A stretch of 64,000 nt of DNA from Paenibacillus borealis (lineage in GTDB: Bacteria > Bacillota > Bacilli > Paenibacillales > Paenibacillaceae). This document shows positions 1 through 11,341 of the stretch, piece after piece (the first letter of the stretch is position 1; every line of letters starts with the position of its first letter). Location: assembly GCF_000758665.1 (NCBI RefSeq), contig NZ_CP009285.1, positions 6,262,001 to 6,326,000 on the forward strand, given 5' to 3'. Position numbers and translations under genes: made by a program. The notes below the pieces were generated by a model. It searched no databases. It was not told the origin of the DNA and saw nothing but the letters and a program-made list of their open reading frames with translations.

Positions 1-40
1 AGATTCAAGATAGTGCTGTCTATGAACCGGACTGTTGGAA

Positions 41-295
41 TAGTTGTGCTTGCAGCAGGATCGTCATATCTTCTCCCCTGCAGATCCCCTTATGTTTAGC
101 AGAATTTCTCGAACAACGAAATCCTGCACATAATACAACATTCCCTTCTTAATATCAGCCTAAATCCAGAATTGTTGTATAAAAAGCAGGATTTCACCTT
201 TTTCAAGCGGCTTAGCAGGATTATTCTTGCATTTCATACAACAATCCGCCCGGGCACCCGGCTATCTATGAACCCAAGTTGCAAAACGTACAACA
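41..295. repeat. Array A of the 51-bp-period palindromic repeat
   Basis: This stretch downstream of dnaJ has no credible gene. It holds about five copies of an imperfect palindrome with halves GTTGTA and TGCAAC, near 41, 125, 174, 227 and 278. The last three intervals are 49, 53 and 51 bp; the first is 84. Copies occur in both orientations, for example TTGCATTTCATACAACA at 227-243 and TGCACATAATACAACA at 125-140. The same family recurs near 6.4-6.6, 28.9-30.7 and 54.6-54.85 kb. The function is unknown. Confidence 0.7.
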
Positions 296-436
296 TTTAT
301 GCCTACAACCCCCTCTCAACTTCTCCATTTGCCGGTAACGAATCAATCGCCGTGGAATTGAGGATATATGCCTCCAGTCCCGCAGCGATTGGCCGGTAAC
401 TGGTTTGGCTAATGTCTAAAGTGAGGTGCACATAGC

Positions 437-472
437 AAAAAACGCCCGCCTCCAATTCCATGGGGGCGGGCG
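437..472 (-). terminator. Rho-independent terminator of the dnaK operon
   Basis: The arms CGCCCGCCTCC (443-453) and GGGGGCGGGCG (462-472) form a GC-rich hairpin. On the minus strand it is followed by a run of five T. It lies just past the dnaJ stop codon. Confidence 0.9.
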
Positions 473-486
473 CTGCTGTTAAGAGA

Positions 487-1611
487 TTAGTCCCCGCGGA
501 ACGCACGTTTCACGCGGTCAAAGAAGGACTGCTCTTGCTCATGAGTGTTCTCTCCATTGTGGGAGGCGAACTGGCGGAGCAGGTCTTTCTGCTCATCACT
601 GAGCTTGCTCGGCGTGACCACAATGACGCGGACATGCTGATCGCCGACTCCGCTGCCGCGCAGATGAGGAACACCTTTGCCTTTGAGGCGGAAGAAGGTT
701 CCGGTCTGTGTGCCTGCCGGGATCTTGAGCTTCACTTTTTCCGTAAGTGTAGGAATTTCAATCTCGTCACCGAGCGCCGCCTGAGCGAACGTCAATGGAA
801 CCTCGCACATAATATCATCGTTCTCGCGCTCGAAGAAATCGTGATTCTTGACGCGGAAGACAATGTACAGATCTCCGGCCGGGCCGCCGCGTGTGCCGCC
901 TTCGCCTTCACCGGTCATGCGCAGCTGCGCGCCGTCATCGACACCGGCAGGAATGCGCACATGAATCTTGCGCTGTTTCTTAACCTTGCCCTGGCCCGCA
1001 CATGTTGTACATTTTTCCTTGATGATTTTGCCTGTACCACTGCAGTGTGAGCAGGGACGGCGGTTACGCATCTGTCCAAGCGGTGTATTCTGCACGAATT
1101 CCTGCTGGCCGCTGCCGTGGCATACGGAACAGGTCTCCGGTTTCGTTCCGGGTTTGGCACCGGAGCCAAAGCAGGTATCACAGGTTTCCGTGCGCGGAAT
1201 GGTAATATCGGTTTCTTTACCGAATACCGCTTCCTTGAATTCAATGGTCATTGTATACTGCAAATCTCCGCCGCGCTGCGGTGCATTCGGATCACGCCGT
1301 CCGCCACCGCCGAAGAACATGTCGAAGATATCGCCAAGACCGCCGAAATCTCCGCCGCCGCCGCCGAAGCCGCCGCCCATGCCCTGGTTAGGATCAATAT
1401 GTCCATATTGGTCATAACGAGCCCGCTGCTGCCCGTCACTGAGGACGTCGTAAGCTTCCTTAACCTCTTTGAACTTGGCTTCTGCATCGCCAGCTTTATT
1501 CACATCCGGATGATACTGGCGCGCCAGCTTACGGTACGCTTTCTTCACATCTTCGTCTGAAGCATCTCTTCCGAGGCCCAGAACCTCATAATAATCGCGT
1601 TTATCTGCCAC
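487..1611 (-). CDS. dnaJ: Chaperone protein DnaJ
   Basis: DnaJ is the Hsp40 co-chaperone that delivers unfolded clients to DnaK and stimulates its ATPase in the cytoplasm. The 374-residue protein has an N-terminal J domain with the HPD motif at residues 34-36, a Gly/Phe-rich linker, four CxxCxGxG zinc-binding repeats ([32 protein letters not shown]) and a C-terminal substrate-binding region. I chose the GTG at 1611 because GGAGG lies about six bases upstream; the GTG three codons earlier directly abuts that site. It is the last gene of hrcA-grpE-dnaK-dnaJ, separated from dnaK by about 220 bp of hairpin-rich DNA that may tune its expression. Confidence 0.97.
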   Translation of the reverse strand: MADKRDYYEVLGLGRDASDEDVKKAYRKLARQYHPDVNKAGDAEAKFKEVKEAYDVLSDGQQRARYDQYGHIDPNQGMGGGFGGGGGDFGGLGDIFDMFFGGGGRRDPNAPQRGGDLQYTMTIEFKEAVFGKETDITIPRTETCDTCFGSGAKPGTKPETCSVCHGSGQQEFVQNTPLGQMRNRRPCSHCSGTGKIIKEKCTTCAGQGKVKKQRKIHVRIPAGVDDGAQLRMTGEGEGGTRGGPAGDLYIVFRVKNHDFFERENDDIMCEVPLTFAQAALGDEIEIPTLTEKVKLKIPAGTQTGTFFRLKGKGVPHLRGSGVGDQHVRVIVVTPSKLSDEQKDLLRQFASHNGENTHEQEQSFFDRVKRAFRGD

Positions 1612-1655
1612 TGCTTTCACCTCCGTACATCGTTATTCTTCTGCCCTTAACATGG

Positions 1656-1702
1656 CAAGTAGAAACGGCTACGCCGTCCCGCGGGGACGGCACCGTTTCT
1701 TC
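1656..1702 (-). repeat. Dispersed hairpin repeat (AGAAACGG family), copy 1
   Basis: AGAAACGG with GCCGTCCC (1661-1680) faces GGGACGGC with CCGTTTCT (1684-1700), giving a long bulged hairpin. Similar elements occur at 8593-8640, 34905-34950 and, more divergent, 10711-10755. On the minus strand it ends in a weak U-rich tail, so it could attenuate transcription from dnaK into dnaJ. Confidence 0.6.
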
Positions 1703-1705
1703 GAG

Positions 1706-1753
1706 AAATGTAAGAAGAAATTTATGACGGGAAACCCATAAATCCTTACATTT
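1706..1753 (-). other. Second hairpin between dnaK and dnaJ
   Basis: AAATGTAAG (1706-1714) pairs with CTTACATTT (1745-1753), and ATTTATG pairs with CATAAAT inside it. No U tract follows. Possible roles are mRNA stabilisation or a processing site; this is inference. Confidence 0.5.
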
Positions 1754-1829
1754 TAAAGGGAAAGCCAAAACACGGGATGCCCCGGTTTTGACCTTCCCCT
1801 CTCACCAAATAGAAACTTATCGTTTAAGG

Positions 1830-3725
<1,896 letters not shown>

Positions 3726-3787
3726 TCATATTGTTATTGTGGTGAAACGTTGTCTTCGTAAATTCAAGCTCGCTTATATAGACAGAA

Positions 3788-4378
3788 CTACATGCTGACT
3801 TTGACCATGGCCGGACGAAGAACTTTATCTTTCAGGAGATAGCCCTTCTGGACTTCTTCCGTCACGATGCCTTCCTCGTGCTCCTCGCTCTCCACCTGCA
3901 TGATCGCCTGATGATATTCAGGGTTAAAGGGCTGTCCTACCGTTTCCATGGCTGTAAGTCCTTCAGACTTAAGTACCCCGTCCAGCTGACGGAAAATCAT
4001 ATTGATGCCTTTGGTGAACGCCTCGGAATCCGGGCCTGCCGGAGTTGTTGCCAGTGCACGCTCGAAGTTGTCGAGTACCGGAAGCAATTCAGTTACGAGC
4101 TTGGAAGTCGCGTATTGCGCCAGCTCTTCCTTTTCCTTCTGTGTACGGCGGCGGAAGTTATCGAAATCAGCCTGTACGCGCAGTGCACGCGCCTGATGTT
4201 CATTCGCAAGCTCCTGCAGCCGTCCGAACTCCTCTCCACTGTCTGAAGCCGCCTCGCCGGCCTCTTCAGCCGTAAATGTGCCAGTGCCTTCTGCAGCTTC
4301 AGCCTCATCAGCAGCCTGGTTCTCATTTATGGAGGGATCCTTTTGTTCATTCATTTCCTGAATCTCTTCCTCTTTCAA
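3788..4378 (-). CDS. grpE: Nucleotide exchange factor GrpE
   Basis: GrpE releases ADP from DnaK and so resets the chaperone cycle. The 196-residue protein has the family layout: an acidic, low-complexity first 50 residues, a long coiled coil (about 50-110) including ADFDNFRRRTQKE, and a C-terminal beta-rich domain with the conserved PFNPEYHQAI and GYLLKDKVLRPAMVKVS segments. The likely start is TTG at 4378, with AAGGAGGTG eight bases upstream; an ATG eight codons inside lacks a comparable site. It lies between hrcA and dnaK. Confidence 0.96.
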   Translation of the reverse strand: MKEEEIQEMNEQKDPSINENQAADEAEAAEGTGTFTAEEAGEAASDSGEEFGRLQELANEHQARALRVQADFDNFRRRTQKEKEELAQYATSKLVTELLPVLDNFERALATTPAGPDSEAFTKGINMIFRQLDGVLKSEGLTAMETVGQPFNPEYHQAIMQVESEEHEEGIVTEEVQKGYLLKDKVLRPAMVKVSM

Positions 4379-4427
4379 GTTGTCTTCACCTCCTTAACAT
4401 TATTCACGATAATCATTTACGCTCTGT

Positions 4428-5459
4428 TCACTTATACCAGTGTGCCAGCATCGCTGTCAAATCCCGGGACAAAATCCCCAGAATGCCCATCACTCGAGCA
4501 TACTCCATCCGGGTCGGCCCCAGGATGCCGATGCTTCCCAGCGCTTTGCCATCCAGCGAATAGGTAGCGGTAATCAGACTGCAATTCGCAAAGGCATCAT
4601 GCTTATTCTCTGTACCAATGCGCACTTGCATCCCCGTTCCGCCGCTTGTTGGAGTAAGCATTTTGAGCAGGGTTGGCGTCTCTTCCAGCAGGTCCAGAAT
4701 ATTCTTCACCTTGTCAACGTCCTTGAACTCCGGCTGGGTCAGCATATTCGTTGCGCCGCTGAGATAGATGCGCTGTTCATGGTCGCTTTCGAGCGCCGTG
4801 TCCAGCACCTGCATTAATTCTTCATAGTGGGAGATGTGACGCTGCATTTCCTCGCCCAGCTCGGAATAGAGCTGGCTCTTCAGCTTATAGAGCGGTACAT
4901 TCACCAGCTTGCTGTTCAGCAGATTGACGACCTTCTCCATCTCGGATACAGAAATATCCGGAGGAAGGTTGACGATCTTGTTCTCCACCTGACCGGTGCT
5001 GGTAACGATAATCGCCACTGCAGTGTTGTCATCGAGCGGAAGCAGCTGAAAATGGCGCAATGAAGTATGAAAAACCTCCGGTCCCAGCAGGATGGAAGTA
5101 TAATTCGTCATATTGGAAAGAATCATTGCCGCATGTTGGATTACCTGCTCTGTCGCATTCAGCTTCTCGGCGAAAAAAGCGCGGATCGTGCCCAGTTCGG
5201 CCGTTTCGGCGGAATTCCACGGTACCAGATGATCCACATAATAGCGGTAGCCCTTATGGGAAGGAATTCTCCCTGCCGAAGTATGAGGCTGCTCCAGGTA
5301 TCCCAGGTCCTCAAGATCAGCCATTTCGTTGCGGATCGTCGCAGGACTGTAGCCTACATCCCCGCGTTTCGAGATACTGCGCGAGCCTACCGGCTCAGCG
5401 GAAAGAATATAATCATCTACGATTGCATTCAGTATCATTCTCTGGCGTTCAGTTAACAT
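4428..5459 (-). CDS. hrcA: Heat-inducible transcription repressor HrcA
   Basis: HrcA binds CIRCE operators and represses class I heat-shock genes; its activity is known to depend on GroEL in Bacillus. The 343-residue protein begins with a winged helix-turn-helix (MLTERQRMILNAIVDDYI, then SPATIRNEMADLEDLGYLEQPHTSAGR) and continues into the HrcA dimerisation and GAF-like domains, with the terminal LGPTRMEYARVMGIL typical of the family. AGGAGGG precedes the ATG. As first gene of the operon, preceded by CIRCE, it is expected to autoregulate. Confidence 0.97.
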   Translation of the reverse strand: MLTERQRMILNAIVDDYILSAEPVGSRSISKRGDVGYSPATIRNEMADLEDLGYLEQPHTSAGRIPSHKGYRYYVDHLVPWNSAETAELGTIRAFFAEKLNATEQVIQHAAMILSNMTNYTSILLGPEVFHTSLRHFQLLPLDDNTAVAIIVTSTGQVENKIVNLPPDISVSEMEKVVNLLNSKLVNVPLYKLKSQLYSELGEEMQRHISHYEELMQVLDTALESDHEQRIYLSGATNMLTQPEFKDVDKVKNILDLLEETPTLLKMLTPTSGGTGMQVRIGTENKHDAFANCSLITATYSLDGKALGSIGILGPTRMEYARVMGILGILSRDLTAMLAHWYK

Positions 5460-5493
5460 GTTATTCCCTCCTATCGGCTGTGGCTCCGATTCG

Positions 5494-5520
5494 TTAGCAC
5501 TCTAGTTAGATGAGTGCTAA
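5494..5520 (-). promoter_or_regulatory. CIRCE operator
   Basis: A perfect match to the CIRCE consensus: TTAGCACTC (5494-5502), nine spacer bases, GAGTGCTAA (5512-5520). It lies 35 bp upstream of hrcA and is the HrcA binding site. Confidence 0.97.
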
Positions 5521-5531
5521 CCACTAATACA

Positions 5532-5561
5532 AAAATACCAAACTGACCTTGGCATTGTCAA
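5532..5561 (-). promoter_or_regulatory. Sigma-A promoter of the hrcA operon
   Basis: On the minus strand, TTGACA (5556-5561), an 18-bp spacer and TATTTT (5532-5537) lie immediately upstream of CIRCE. HrcA bound there would cover the start region. Confidence 0.75.
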
Positions 5562-5681
5562 GTCAGTTTCACAAATCATAAAGCACTGCCGGATGCAATT
5601 TTTTCAAGATAAAACCATTATTCCGATATGACACCGCAACCATTCATCCGCTACACCGTCAGATAAACAAGGGGTGATGAA

Positions 5682-6398
5682 ATGCGCTTGATGAAATCAT
5701 GGTTATGCACTATTATCGCCGGAGTCTTAGGTGCAATGCTGCTTACAGGCTGTACCGGCAAAATAATTCAGAACAAGTGCTACTATGGTGATGTAGATTA
5801 TGCATCCATCCTGCAATGGGATAGTGTCCAGTATTATGATAATACCGAGACTAATCTCAGTGTACTGGGTAAAGGCAAGGCTATCGGCAAGATTACTTAC
5901 AGCAAATCCGAGCATAGGTGTCCCCGCCAAGAGCTGCAGGATGGAGATGCAACGAATCTTAAGACAGGCACACAGCTCTATGAAGCCGAGGGATATAAAG
6001 TGTCGGCAAGAATCTGGGCGGGGGACCGGCTCTATGTGGCGTCCAGCAATCCTGCAGCCAGAACCCTCAACGATCTGCTGGATGCCGAGGGCAAAATACA
6101 AACCGTCCGTTTCATCAGCGGCAATGACGGTTCTGATCTGATGGACTTTACCCCGGAGGCCAACGCCATATTTATCCGGGAATTCCCCAAGCTGGAGTAC
6201 ATTCCGTTCGAAGAGCTGTCCAAACAGACGAAAAGCTGGGTGGGCGACAAATACTGGATGGAAATCGAAATGAAAGACGGGTCCACCCGAAGAGTTACCT
6301 ATAATACGATGTTCCCTTCATTTCAGCCTTCCGCGTATGCAACACCTGAACTGGCCGAGCTGATAGAGCAGCAACGCAAGCTTATTTATGCCAGGTAA
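5682..6398 (+). CDS. Putative lipoprotein, function unknown
   Basis: The 238-residue protein starts with a lipoprotein signal (MRLMKSWLCTIIAGVLGAML, then LLTGC with the lipidated Cys at 24), so it should be anchored on the outer face of the membrane. I do not recognise the mature domain; it is mixed alpha/beta without obvious repeats or catalytic motifs. AGGGGTGATGAA precedes the ATG. It is transcribed away from hrcA and separates hrcA from hemW, which are adjacent in B. subtilis, so it is probably a lineage-specific addition. Confidence 0.8.
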   Translation: MRLMKSWLCTIIAGVLGAMLLTGCTGKIIQNKCYYGDVDYASILQWDSVQYYDNTETNLSVLGKGKAIGKITYSKSEHRCPRQELQDGDATNLKTGTQLYEAEGYKVSARIWAGDRLYVASSNPAARTLNDLLDAEGKIQTVRFISGNDGSDLMDFTPEANAIFIREFPKLEYIPFEELSKQTKSWVGDKYWMEIEMKDGSTRRVTYNTMFPSFQPSAYATPELAELIEQQRKLIYAR

Positions 6399-6429
6399 CG
6401 GGGCGATCACTTGTGCGCGAAGCGGAAAT

Positions 6430-6601
6430 GTTGTACGTTATACAACTTAGATTCTTAGATAGGCAGGTGTTCAGACAGATTGTTGTACGAAATGCAACAA
6501 TTATCCCGCTTAGCGTCTTGGGGGAGATGAAATGCTGCATTTTCTACAACAATTTCGGATTATGGGCGAGATAATGAGGTAAATGTTGTATTATGTGCAG
6601 G
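6430..6601. repeat. Array B of the 51-bp-period palindromic repeat
   Basis: Four copies start at 6430 (GTTGTACGTTATACAAC), 6482 (GTTGTACGAAATGCAACA), 6534 (inverted: TGCATTTTCTACAACA) and 6585 (GTTGTATTATGTGCAGG). The intervals are 52, 52 and 51 bp. Bases between the cores are only weakly conserved. The array fills the convergent gap between the lipoprotein and GNAT genes. Confidence 0.75.
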
Positions 6602-6690
6602 ATTTCTCATCGAGAAGTTCTTGCGACAACAGCAGCACAGGTCCAAATATTCACTATATAGAGTGAAGTGTAACATCCTCTTATCCGCGC

Positions 6691-6732
6691 AAAAAACCAC
6701 TGCCCCGGAGCTTCCGATCCGCAGGGCAGTGG
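6691..6732 (-). terminator. Terminator of the GNAT gene
   Basis: CCACTGCCC (6697-6705) pairs with GGGCAGTGG (6724-6732). A run of six T follows on the minus strand. The tail on the plus strand is weaker, so it may also serve the convergent side. Confidence 0.85.
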
Positions 6733-6774
6733 TTTCTTATTTATATAGGTTGCCGCAGAACCTGTGGCTCCCGA

Positions 6775-7284
6775 TTAATCCAATCTCTTCAGCACAGCGA
6801 TTTCATCACAGGCATGCTGCTTCTTGCAGTTCACGCAATCGGTCCAGACCTTCTCCGGGAAAATCTCTTTGTCCACAACATCGAAGCCGTTTCTGAGGAA
6901 GAAATCCACGGCATAGGTCAAAGCCATAATCTTAGGAATTTTCTGGCGTCTGGCCTCTTCGGTCAGCTTCTCCAGAATCATCGAGCCTACGCCTTTGCCC
7001 TTGCCTTCATCACGCAGACCAATCGAACGTACCTCAACAAGGTCGCTTCCGAGTCTGAACAGGGATCCGCAGCCAACAAATCTGCCGCCGATTTCGGCAA
7101 TCACGAACTGATCGATCTGGCGGGCCAGTGCTTGCCTGGAACGGGGCAGCATAATTCCGCGCTGAGCGTATTCCTCTATCATTAGATACAGCGGCTCTAC
7201 ATCCTCCACTGTAGCATTTCTGCATATCACTTGCTGATCTCCCGCAGGAGATACCTTGCGGAACATATCCGTTTTGACAAGCAC
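6775..7284 (-). CDS. GNAT-family N-acetyltransferase (ArgA-like)
   Basis: The 169-residue protein is a single GNAT fold that would transfer an acetyl group from acetyl-CoA to an amine. The CoA-binding loop is visible as RDEGKGKGVGSMIL after the strand VEVRSIGL. The length and the motif FFLRNGFDVVDKEIFPEKVW resemble short N-acetylglutamate synthases (ArgA-type), so glutamate is a plausible substrate, but this is inference. Two CxxC-like cysteine pairs near the C-terminus (DCVNCKKQHAC) are notable. It starts at GTG 7284 downstream of a GGGGTG site; an ATG six codons in is an alternative. Confidence 0.8.
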   Translation of the reverse strand: MLVKTDMFRKVSPAGDQQVICRNATVEDVEPLYLMIEEYAQRGIMLPRSRQALARQIDQFVIAEIGGRFVGCGSLFRLGSDLVEVRSIGLRDEGKGKGVGSMILEKLTEEARRQKIPKIMALTYAVDFFLRNGFDVVDKEIFPEKVWTDCVNCKKQHACDEIAVLKRLD

Positions 7285-7358
7285 TTTGACTCACCCCTCG
7301 TTGTTAATATGAATAAATATACAACAGAGTGAATTACAATTCAAGGGGTATTTTAAAA

Positions 7359-8531
7359 TTAAACTTCTGTCAAAGCACCGACAAATTCTCCAAATACATC
7401 GTTGCCGAACAGGATTCCCTGCTTGCTCAGACGATAGGTGTCCCCGGCCTGCTCCAGCAGCCCGGCCTTTAGCATTTTATGCAGCGATCCCGCAAAAATA
7501 TCCTCCAGCGACTTCCCGAATTGTGAGCGGAATGCCGTATCCGATACCCCTTCGCGCATCCGCAGGCCGACCATCATGAAATCCTCCATCGCCTCCTGCT
7601 CGGAGATAGGGAAGCTGTCCAGACGGGGCAGCCCGCTGCGCGTAGCCTCATTATACGGATTAACGCCTTTGATATTCATATGCCGCTGCCGGCCCACATA
7701 TCCGTGCGCTCCGGCACCTAGGCCATAATAATCCTCGTTACGCCAGTAAGTAATATTGTGGCGGCTCTCCATTCCCGGCTTGGCAAAGTTGCTGATCTCA
7801 TATTGCGTATAACCCGCAGCTTCCATGGTGGACATAAGCAGCAGATACATCGCCAGCTCATCCTCTTCATTCGGCAGGGGAAGTTTGTTCTTATTGAATA
7901 GAGTGTGGAACAGCGTGTTCTCTTCGACCTTAAGGCTATAGATAGAATAGTGGGGAAGATCCAGCGCCAGCGCCTTGTCGATGCTCTCTCTCAGCATATC
8001 CACCGTCTGGTTCGGCAGGCCGAACATCAGATCCAGCGAAAGATTATCCAGCCCGACAGCGCGGGCATTCTCCAGACTACGGTATACATCATTCACATCA
8101 TGAATGCGGCCGATCCCGCTCAGCAGCTCATTCTGGAACGCCTGAACGCCGAAGCTGACCCGGTTGACGCCGCCTTCCTTCATTACTCTGAGCTTATCAA
8201 TATCGGTAGTGCCGGGGTTAGCTTCCATAGAGAATTCGATATTCTCATCCCACTGCGGGAAATGTCTGCGGACCGATTGCAGGAAATATGCCATCTCATC
8301 AGGCTTGAGCACTGTAGGCGTACCGCCGCCGACAAAAATGGTCTTGATTACACCTGGAGGCGTGTTCTTCACGGTCAATTCCATCTCACGGTCAAGGGCA
8401 TACAGATACTCCATAACCGGCTGGTCCTTCAGGACATAGGAATTGAAATCGCAGTAGAAGCACTTATTGGTGCAAAACGGGATATGAATATATACGGCCT
8501 CAGGGGGACGGCCTTTGTTCGCTGTGTTCAT
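7359..8531 (-). CDS. hemW: Radical SAM heme chaperone HemW
   Basis: HemW, long annotated as oxygen-independent coproporphyrinogen oxidase, is a radical-SAM protein now thought to deliver heme. The 390-residue protein carries the CxxxCxxC cluster motif (Cys 20, 24, 27 in IPFCTNKCFYCDFN), the SAM-binding GGGTPT motif and the C-terminal HemN-like region. AAAGGAG precedes the ATG. It lies downstream of lepA on the same strand, the order seen in B. subtilis, but hairpins between them make separate expression possible. Confidence 0.93.
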   Translation of the reverse strand: MNTANKGRPPEAVYIHIPFCTNKCFYCDFNSYVLKDQPVMEYLYALDREMELTVKNTPPGVIKTIFVGGGTPTVLKPDEMAYFLQSVRRHFPQWDENIEFSMEANPGTTDIDKLRVMKEGGVNRVSFGVQAFQNELLSGIGRIHDVNDVYRSLENARAVGLDNLSLDLMFGLPNQTVDMLRESIDKALALDLPHYSIYSLKVEENTLFHTLFNKNKLPLPNEEDELAMYLLLMSTMEAAGYTQYEISNFAKPGMESRHNITYWRNEDYYGLGAGAHGYVGRQRHMNIKGVNPYNEATRSGLPRLDSFPISEQEAMEDFMMVGLRMREGVSDTAFRSQFGKSLEDIFAGSLHKMLKAGLLEQAGDTYRLSKQGILFGNDVFGEFVGALTEV

Positions 8532-8592
8532 AGCTGTCTCCTTTGTTCTATTTAATGTTAAAAGCTATCCGCAGCCTCTGCTGCTGAAAAGT

Positions 8593-8640
8593 AAGAAGAA
8601 ACGGCTGCACCGCCCTGATTAGGACGGCACCCGTTTCTGC
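8593..8640 (-). repeat. Dispersed hairpin repeat (AGAAACGG family), copy 2
   Basis: AGAAACGGCTGCACCG (from 8597) faces GGACGG...CCGTTTCT (ending 8638). On the minus strand the stem is followed by TTCTTCTTACTTTT, a weak terminator-like tail. It sits in the lepA-hemW gap. Confidence 0.6.
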
Positions 8641-8702
8641 GAGAAATAAGCGATGATTATTCTCTTCATCCTGATTCTTCAAGAAATATAACATTTCCAG
8701 AA

Positions 8703-8726
8703 AAGGGAAGCCTTACGGCTTCCCTT
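8703..8726 (-). terminator. Hairpin after lepA
   Basis: AAGGGAAGCC (8703-8712) and GGCTTCCCTT (8717-8726) form a perfect 10-bp stem with a 4-base loop. A short T-rich tail follows on the minus strand. It probably limits read-through from lepA into hemW. Confidence 0.7.
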
Positions 8727-8771
8727 GCAGGTCAATAACATAGCCGCAAGCTCCAAGGAGCTTACACGCTG

Positions 8772-10583
8772 CTACTCAATCTGAAGCACAGCCATGAACG
8801 CTTCCTGCGGCACCTCAACGCTGCCGACTTGCTTCATGCGCTTCTTACCTTCCTTCTGCTTCTCCAGCAGCTTCCGCTTACGCGAAATGTCACCGCCGTA
8901 GCATTTGGCCAGTACGTTCTTGCGCATCGCCTTAACGGTCTCGCGCGCAACTACCTTCGTGCCGACGGATGCCTGGATCGGCACCTCGAACATCTGGCGC
9001 GGAATAATGCCGCGCAGCTTCTCACAGATGACCCGGCCGCGGTTATATGCGCGGTCACGGTGAACGATGAAGGACAACGCATCGACCTGCTCATTATTGA
9101 GCAGGATATCCATCTTCACCAGATTCGACTGGCGGTATCCGGAGATCTCATAATCGTAGGAAGCATAACCCTTCGTGCCGGATTTCAGCTGATCGAAGAA
9201 GTCATAGACAATCTCGGACAGCGGAATCTCATACGTAATGGTTACGCGGTTCGTATCCAGATACTCCATGTTGACGAATTCGCCGCGTTTGTTCTGGCAT
9301 AGCTCCATAACTGTACCTACGAAGTCGTTAGGTACAATAATTCCCGCCTTCACATATGGCTCTTCAATGAAGTCAATCGTCCCGATCTCCGGATAATGCG
9401 ACGGATTGTCGATCTGAATGGTCTCACCGTTAGTCAGCTTAATGCGGTATATAACGCTTGGTGCTGTAGTAATCAGCGGCAGATTGAACTCGCGTTCAAT
9501 CCGCTCCTGAATGATCTCCATGTGCAGCAGTCCAAGGAAGCCACAACGGAAGCCGAAGCCCAGTGCACTGGAGCTTTCCGGCTCGAAGCTAAGGGAAGCA
9601 TCGTTCAGCTGCAGCTTCTCCAGGGCTTCACGCAGATCATTATAATCAGAGGTCTCAATCGGATACAGACCACAGTAGACCATCGGATTGATCTTGCGGT
9701 AGCCCGGCAGCGGTTCAGGCGTCGGATTCTTGGCATCCGTCACCGTGTCACCGACACGCGTGTCGCCAACATGCTTAATCCCGGCCACAATGAACCCGAC
9801 ATCGCCGATGTTCAGTTCAGGCACAATGGTCATACGCGGCATGAATGCTCCGACTTCGATAACTTCAAAGGTTTTGTCGGTTGCCATCATCTTAATCTTG
9901 GAACCGGCACGGATACTTCCGTCCATAACGCGGACATAGACGATAACGCCTTTGTATGGGTCATAGTGGGAATCGAAGATTAGAGCCTTGAGCGGTTCTT
10001 CGGAGTTGCCTGTCGGCGCCGGAACCTGCTTAACGACCTGCTCCAGAATCTCCTTAATGCCGATGCCGGCTTTGGCCGAAGCCAGAACAGCTTCGCTCGT
10101 ATCCAGCCCGATTACATCCTCAATCTCCTGCTTCACCCGGTCAGGATCGGCATTCGGAAGGTCAATCTTGTTGAGCACCGGAAGAATCTCCAGATTGTTA
10201 TCGAGTGCCAGATACACGTTAGCCAGGGTCTGGGCTTCAATCCCCTGCGCTGCATCCACTACCAGAAGTGCGCCTTCGCAGGCGGCAAGACTGCGGGATA
10301 CCTCATAGGTGAAATCGACATGCCCCGGTGTATCAATCAGATTCAGATAATAATCCTGTCCATCGTCGGCACGATAGGTCAGGCGTACAGCCTGCAGCTT
10401 AATGGTGATGCCGCGTTCGCGTTCCAGGTCCATTTGATCGAGTACCTGCTCCTGCATTTCACGCGAAGTGAGCGCACCTGTATACTCCAGAATACGGTCA
10501 GCCAGTGTCGATTTGCCATGGTCTATATGTGCAATAATCGAGAAATTGCGGATTTGTTGTTGTCGTTTCTGAACGTCAGTCAT
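8772..10583 (-). CDS. lepA: Elongation factor 4 (LepA)
   Basis: LepA is a ribosome-associated translational GTPase with roles in back-translocation and ribosome biogenesis. The 603-residue protein begins with the GTPase domain (P-loop [11 protein letters not shown]2/G3 region RERGITIK and DTPGHVDF, G4 NKID). EF-G-like domains follow, then the LepA-specific C-terminal domain with [26 protein letters not shown]. Length and architecture match the family. It is transcribed with or next to spoIIP and hemW. Confidence 0.98.
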   Translation of the reverse strand: MTDVQKRQQQIRNFSIIAHIDHGKSTLADRILEYTGALTSREMQEQVLDQMDLERERGITIKLQAVRLTYRADDGQDYYLNLIDTPGHVDFTYEVSRSLAACEGALLVVDAAQGIEAQTLANVYLALDNNLEILPVLNKIDLPNADPDRVKQEIEDVIGLDTSEAVLASAKAGIGIKEILEQVVKQVPAPTGNSEEPLKALIFDSHYDPYKGVIVYVRVMDGSIRAGSKIKMMATDKTFEVIEVGAFMPRMTIVPELNIGDVGFIVAGIKHVGDTRVGDTVTDAKNPTPEPLPGYRKINPMVYCGLYPIETSDYNDLREALEKLQLNDASLSFEPESSSALGFGFRCGFLGLLHMEIIQERIEREFNLPLITTAPSVIYRIKLTNGETIQIDNPSHYPEIGTIDFIEEPYVKAGIIVPNDFVGTVMELCQNKRGEFVNMEYLDTNRVTITYEIPLSEIVYDFFDQLKSGTKGYASYDYEISGYRQSNLVKMDILLNNEQVDALSFIVHRDRAYNRGRVICEKLRGIIPRQMFEVPIQASVGTKVVARETVKAMRKNVLAKCYGGDISRKRKLLEKQKEGKKRMKQVGSVEVPQEAFMAVLQIE

Positions 10584-10710
10584 TCCTTACCCCCACAGAC
10601 AGCCTAATGTTAATCCACTTATTATAACAGTACGGGCTTCGCCCATCAATCCCGCCCGCTGCAGGAATATAAAGAAACGGTCTGGATAGCCAATAACCAC
10701 AGGAGAATCA

Positions 10711-10755
10711 ATACAAAAGAAACGGCTGCCCGCTCCAATTAAGCGGCAACCGTCG
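10711..10755 (-). terminator. Terminator after the spoIIP operon (AGAAACGG-family hairpin)
   Basis: ACGGCTGCCCGCT (10722-10734) pairs imperfectly with AGCGGCAACCGT (10742-10753). TTTCTTTTGT follows on the minus strand. The stem resembles the dispersed hairpins at 1656, 8593 and 34905. Confidence 0.7.
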
Positions 10756-10796
10756 ATTACCTTTCAAAGTCTGTCCGGCAGCACACGTACACCTCT

Positions 10797-11312
10797 TCAC
10801 TCCTCCGATGAATCGAAGAGGGAGACCACCCAGCGGATGCTTTTCTGCGAAGCCTGCTGCAGCAGACCGGCTGTCTTGTCCGCGAGCACATCTACGGTGG
10901 GCTTCTGTTCCTCAGGAATCAGAATCTGCTCAGGACTGAGGGTAGCATAGTCCTTCACTTCCTGCTGCGGAAGACTGCCCGTCCCGTCTGCTGCATCCGT
11001 ACCAGCTGCAGCCGGCTGCTGCACCGGCAGTACCTTGTAGGCACCCGTAGCCGGATCAATGACAACCGGCACATACACATAGGCTTGCCCGCCCTGGGCC
11101 TTACCCGCGGCCGGAAGAGACGCGGCTCCCGCTGTGCCGCTCTGCCCCGCCTGGAGCTGTCCGCCGGCGGCAGTATTCCCGGCTACAGTGTTCCAGCCCG
11201 GCAGCACGCCGGAGACTCCTGAACCGCTGCCGCCGCCGAACTGCAGACCCACCAGAAGCCCGACTCCCGCCCATATCCCGACCATGACCAGCTTTTTTCC
11301 GAACCGCGTCAT
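10797..11312 (-). CDS. Membrane-anchored protein at the yqxA position
   Basis: The 171-residue protein has one N-terminal membrane segment (about 9-25, LVMVGIWAGVGLLVGLQF). A Gly/Ala/Gln-rich low-complexity stretch (about 27-75) and a short conserved-looking C-terminal part follow. It lies between spoIIP and lepA, where B. subtilis has yqxA. The N-terminus (MxRFxxK, then a hydrophobic segment and GxQ) is loosely similar, so a positional counterpart is possible but unproven. It begins 29 bp after the spoIIP stop and is probably cotranscribed. Confidence 0.75.
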   Translation of the reverse strand: MTRFGKKLVMVGIWAGVGLLVGLQFGGGSGSGVSGVLPGWNTVAGNTAAGGQLQAGQSGTAGAASLPAAGKAQGGQAYVYVPVVIDPATGAYKVLPVQQPAAAGTDAADGTGSLPQQEVKDYATLSPEQILIPEEQKPTVDVLADKTAGLLQQASQKSIRWVVSLFDSSEE

Positions 11313-11341
11313 ATTCCCCGCTCCTTTTCAAGTGAATTAGT

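Noticed and set aside
6430..6601. CRISPR array
   Set aside because: Period and core length are roughly CRISPR-like, but cores are degenerate, flip orientation and there are no cas genes in the window.
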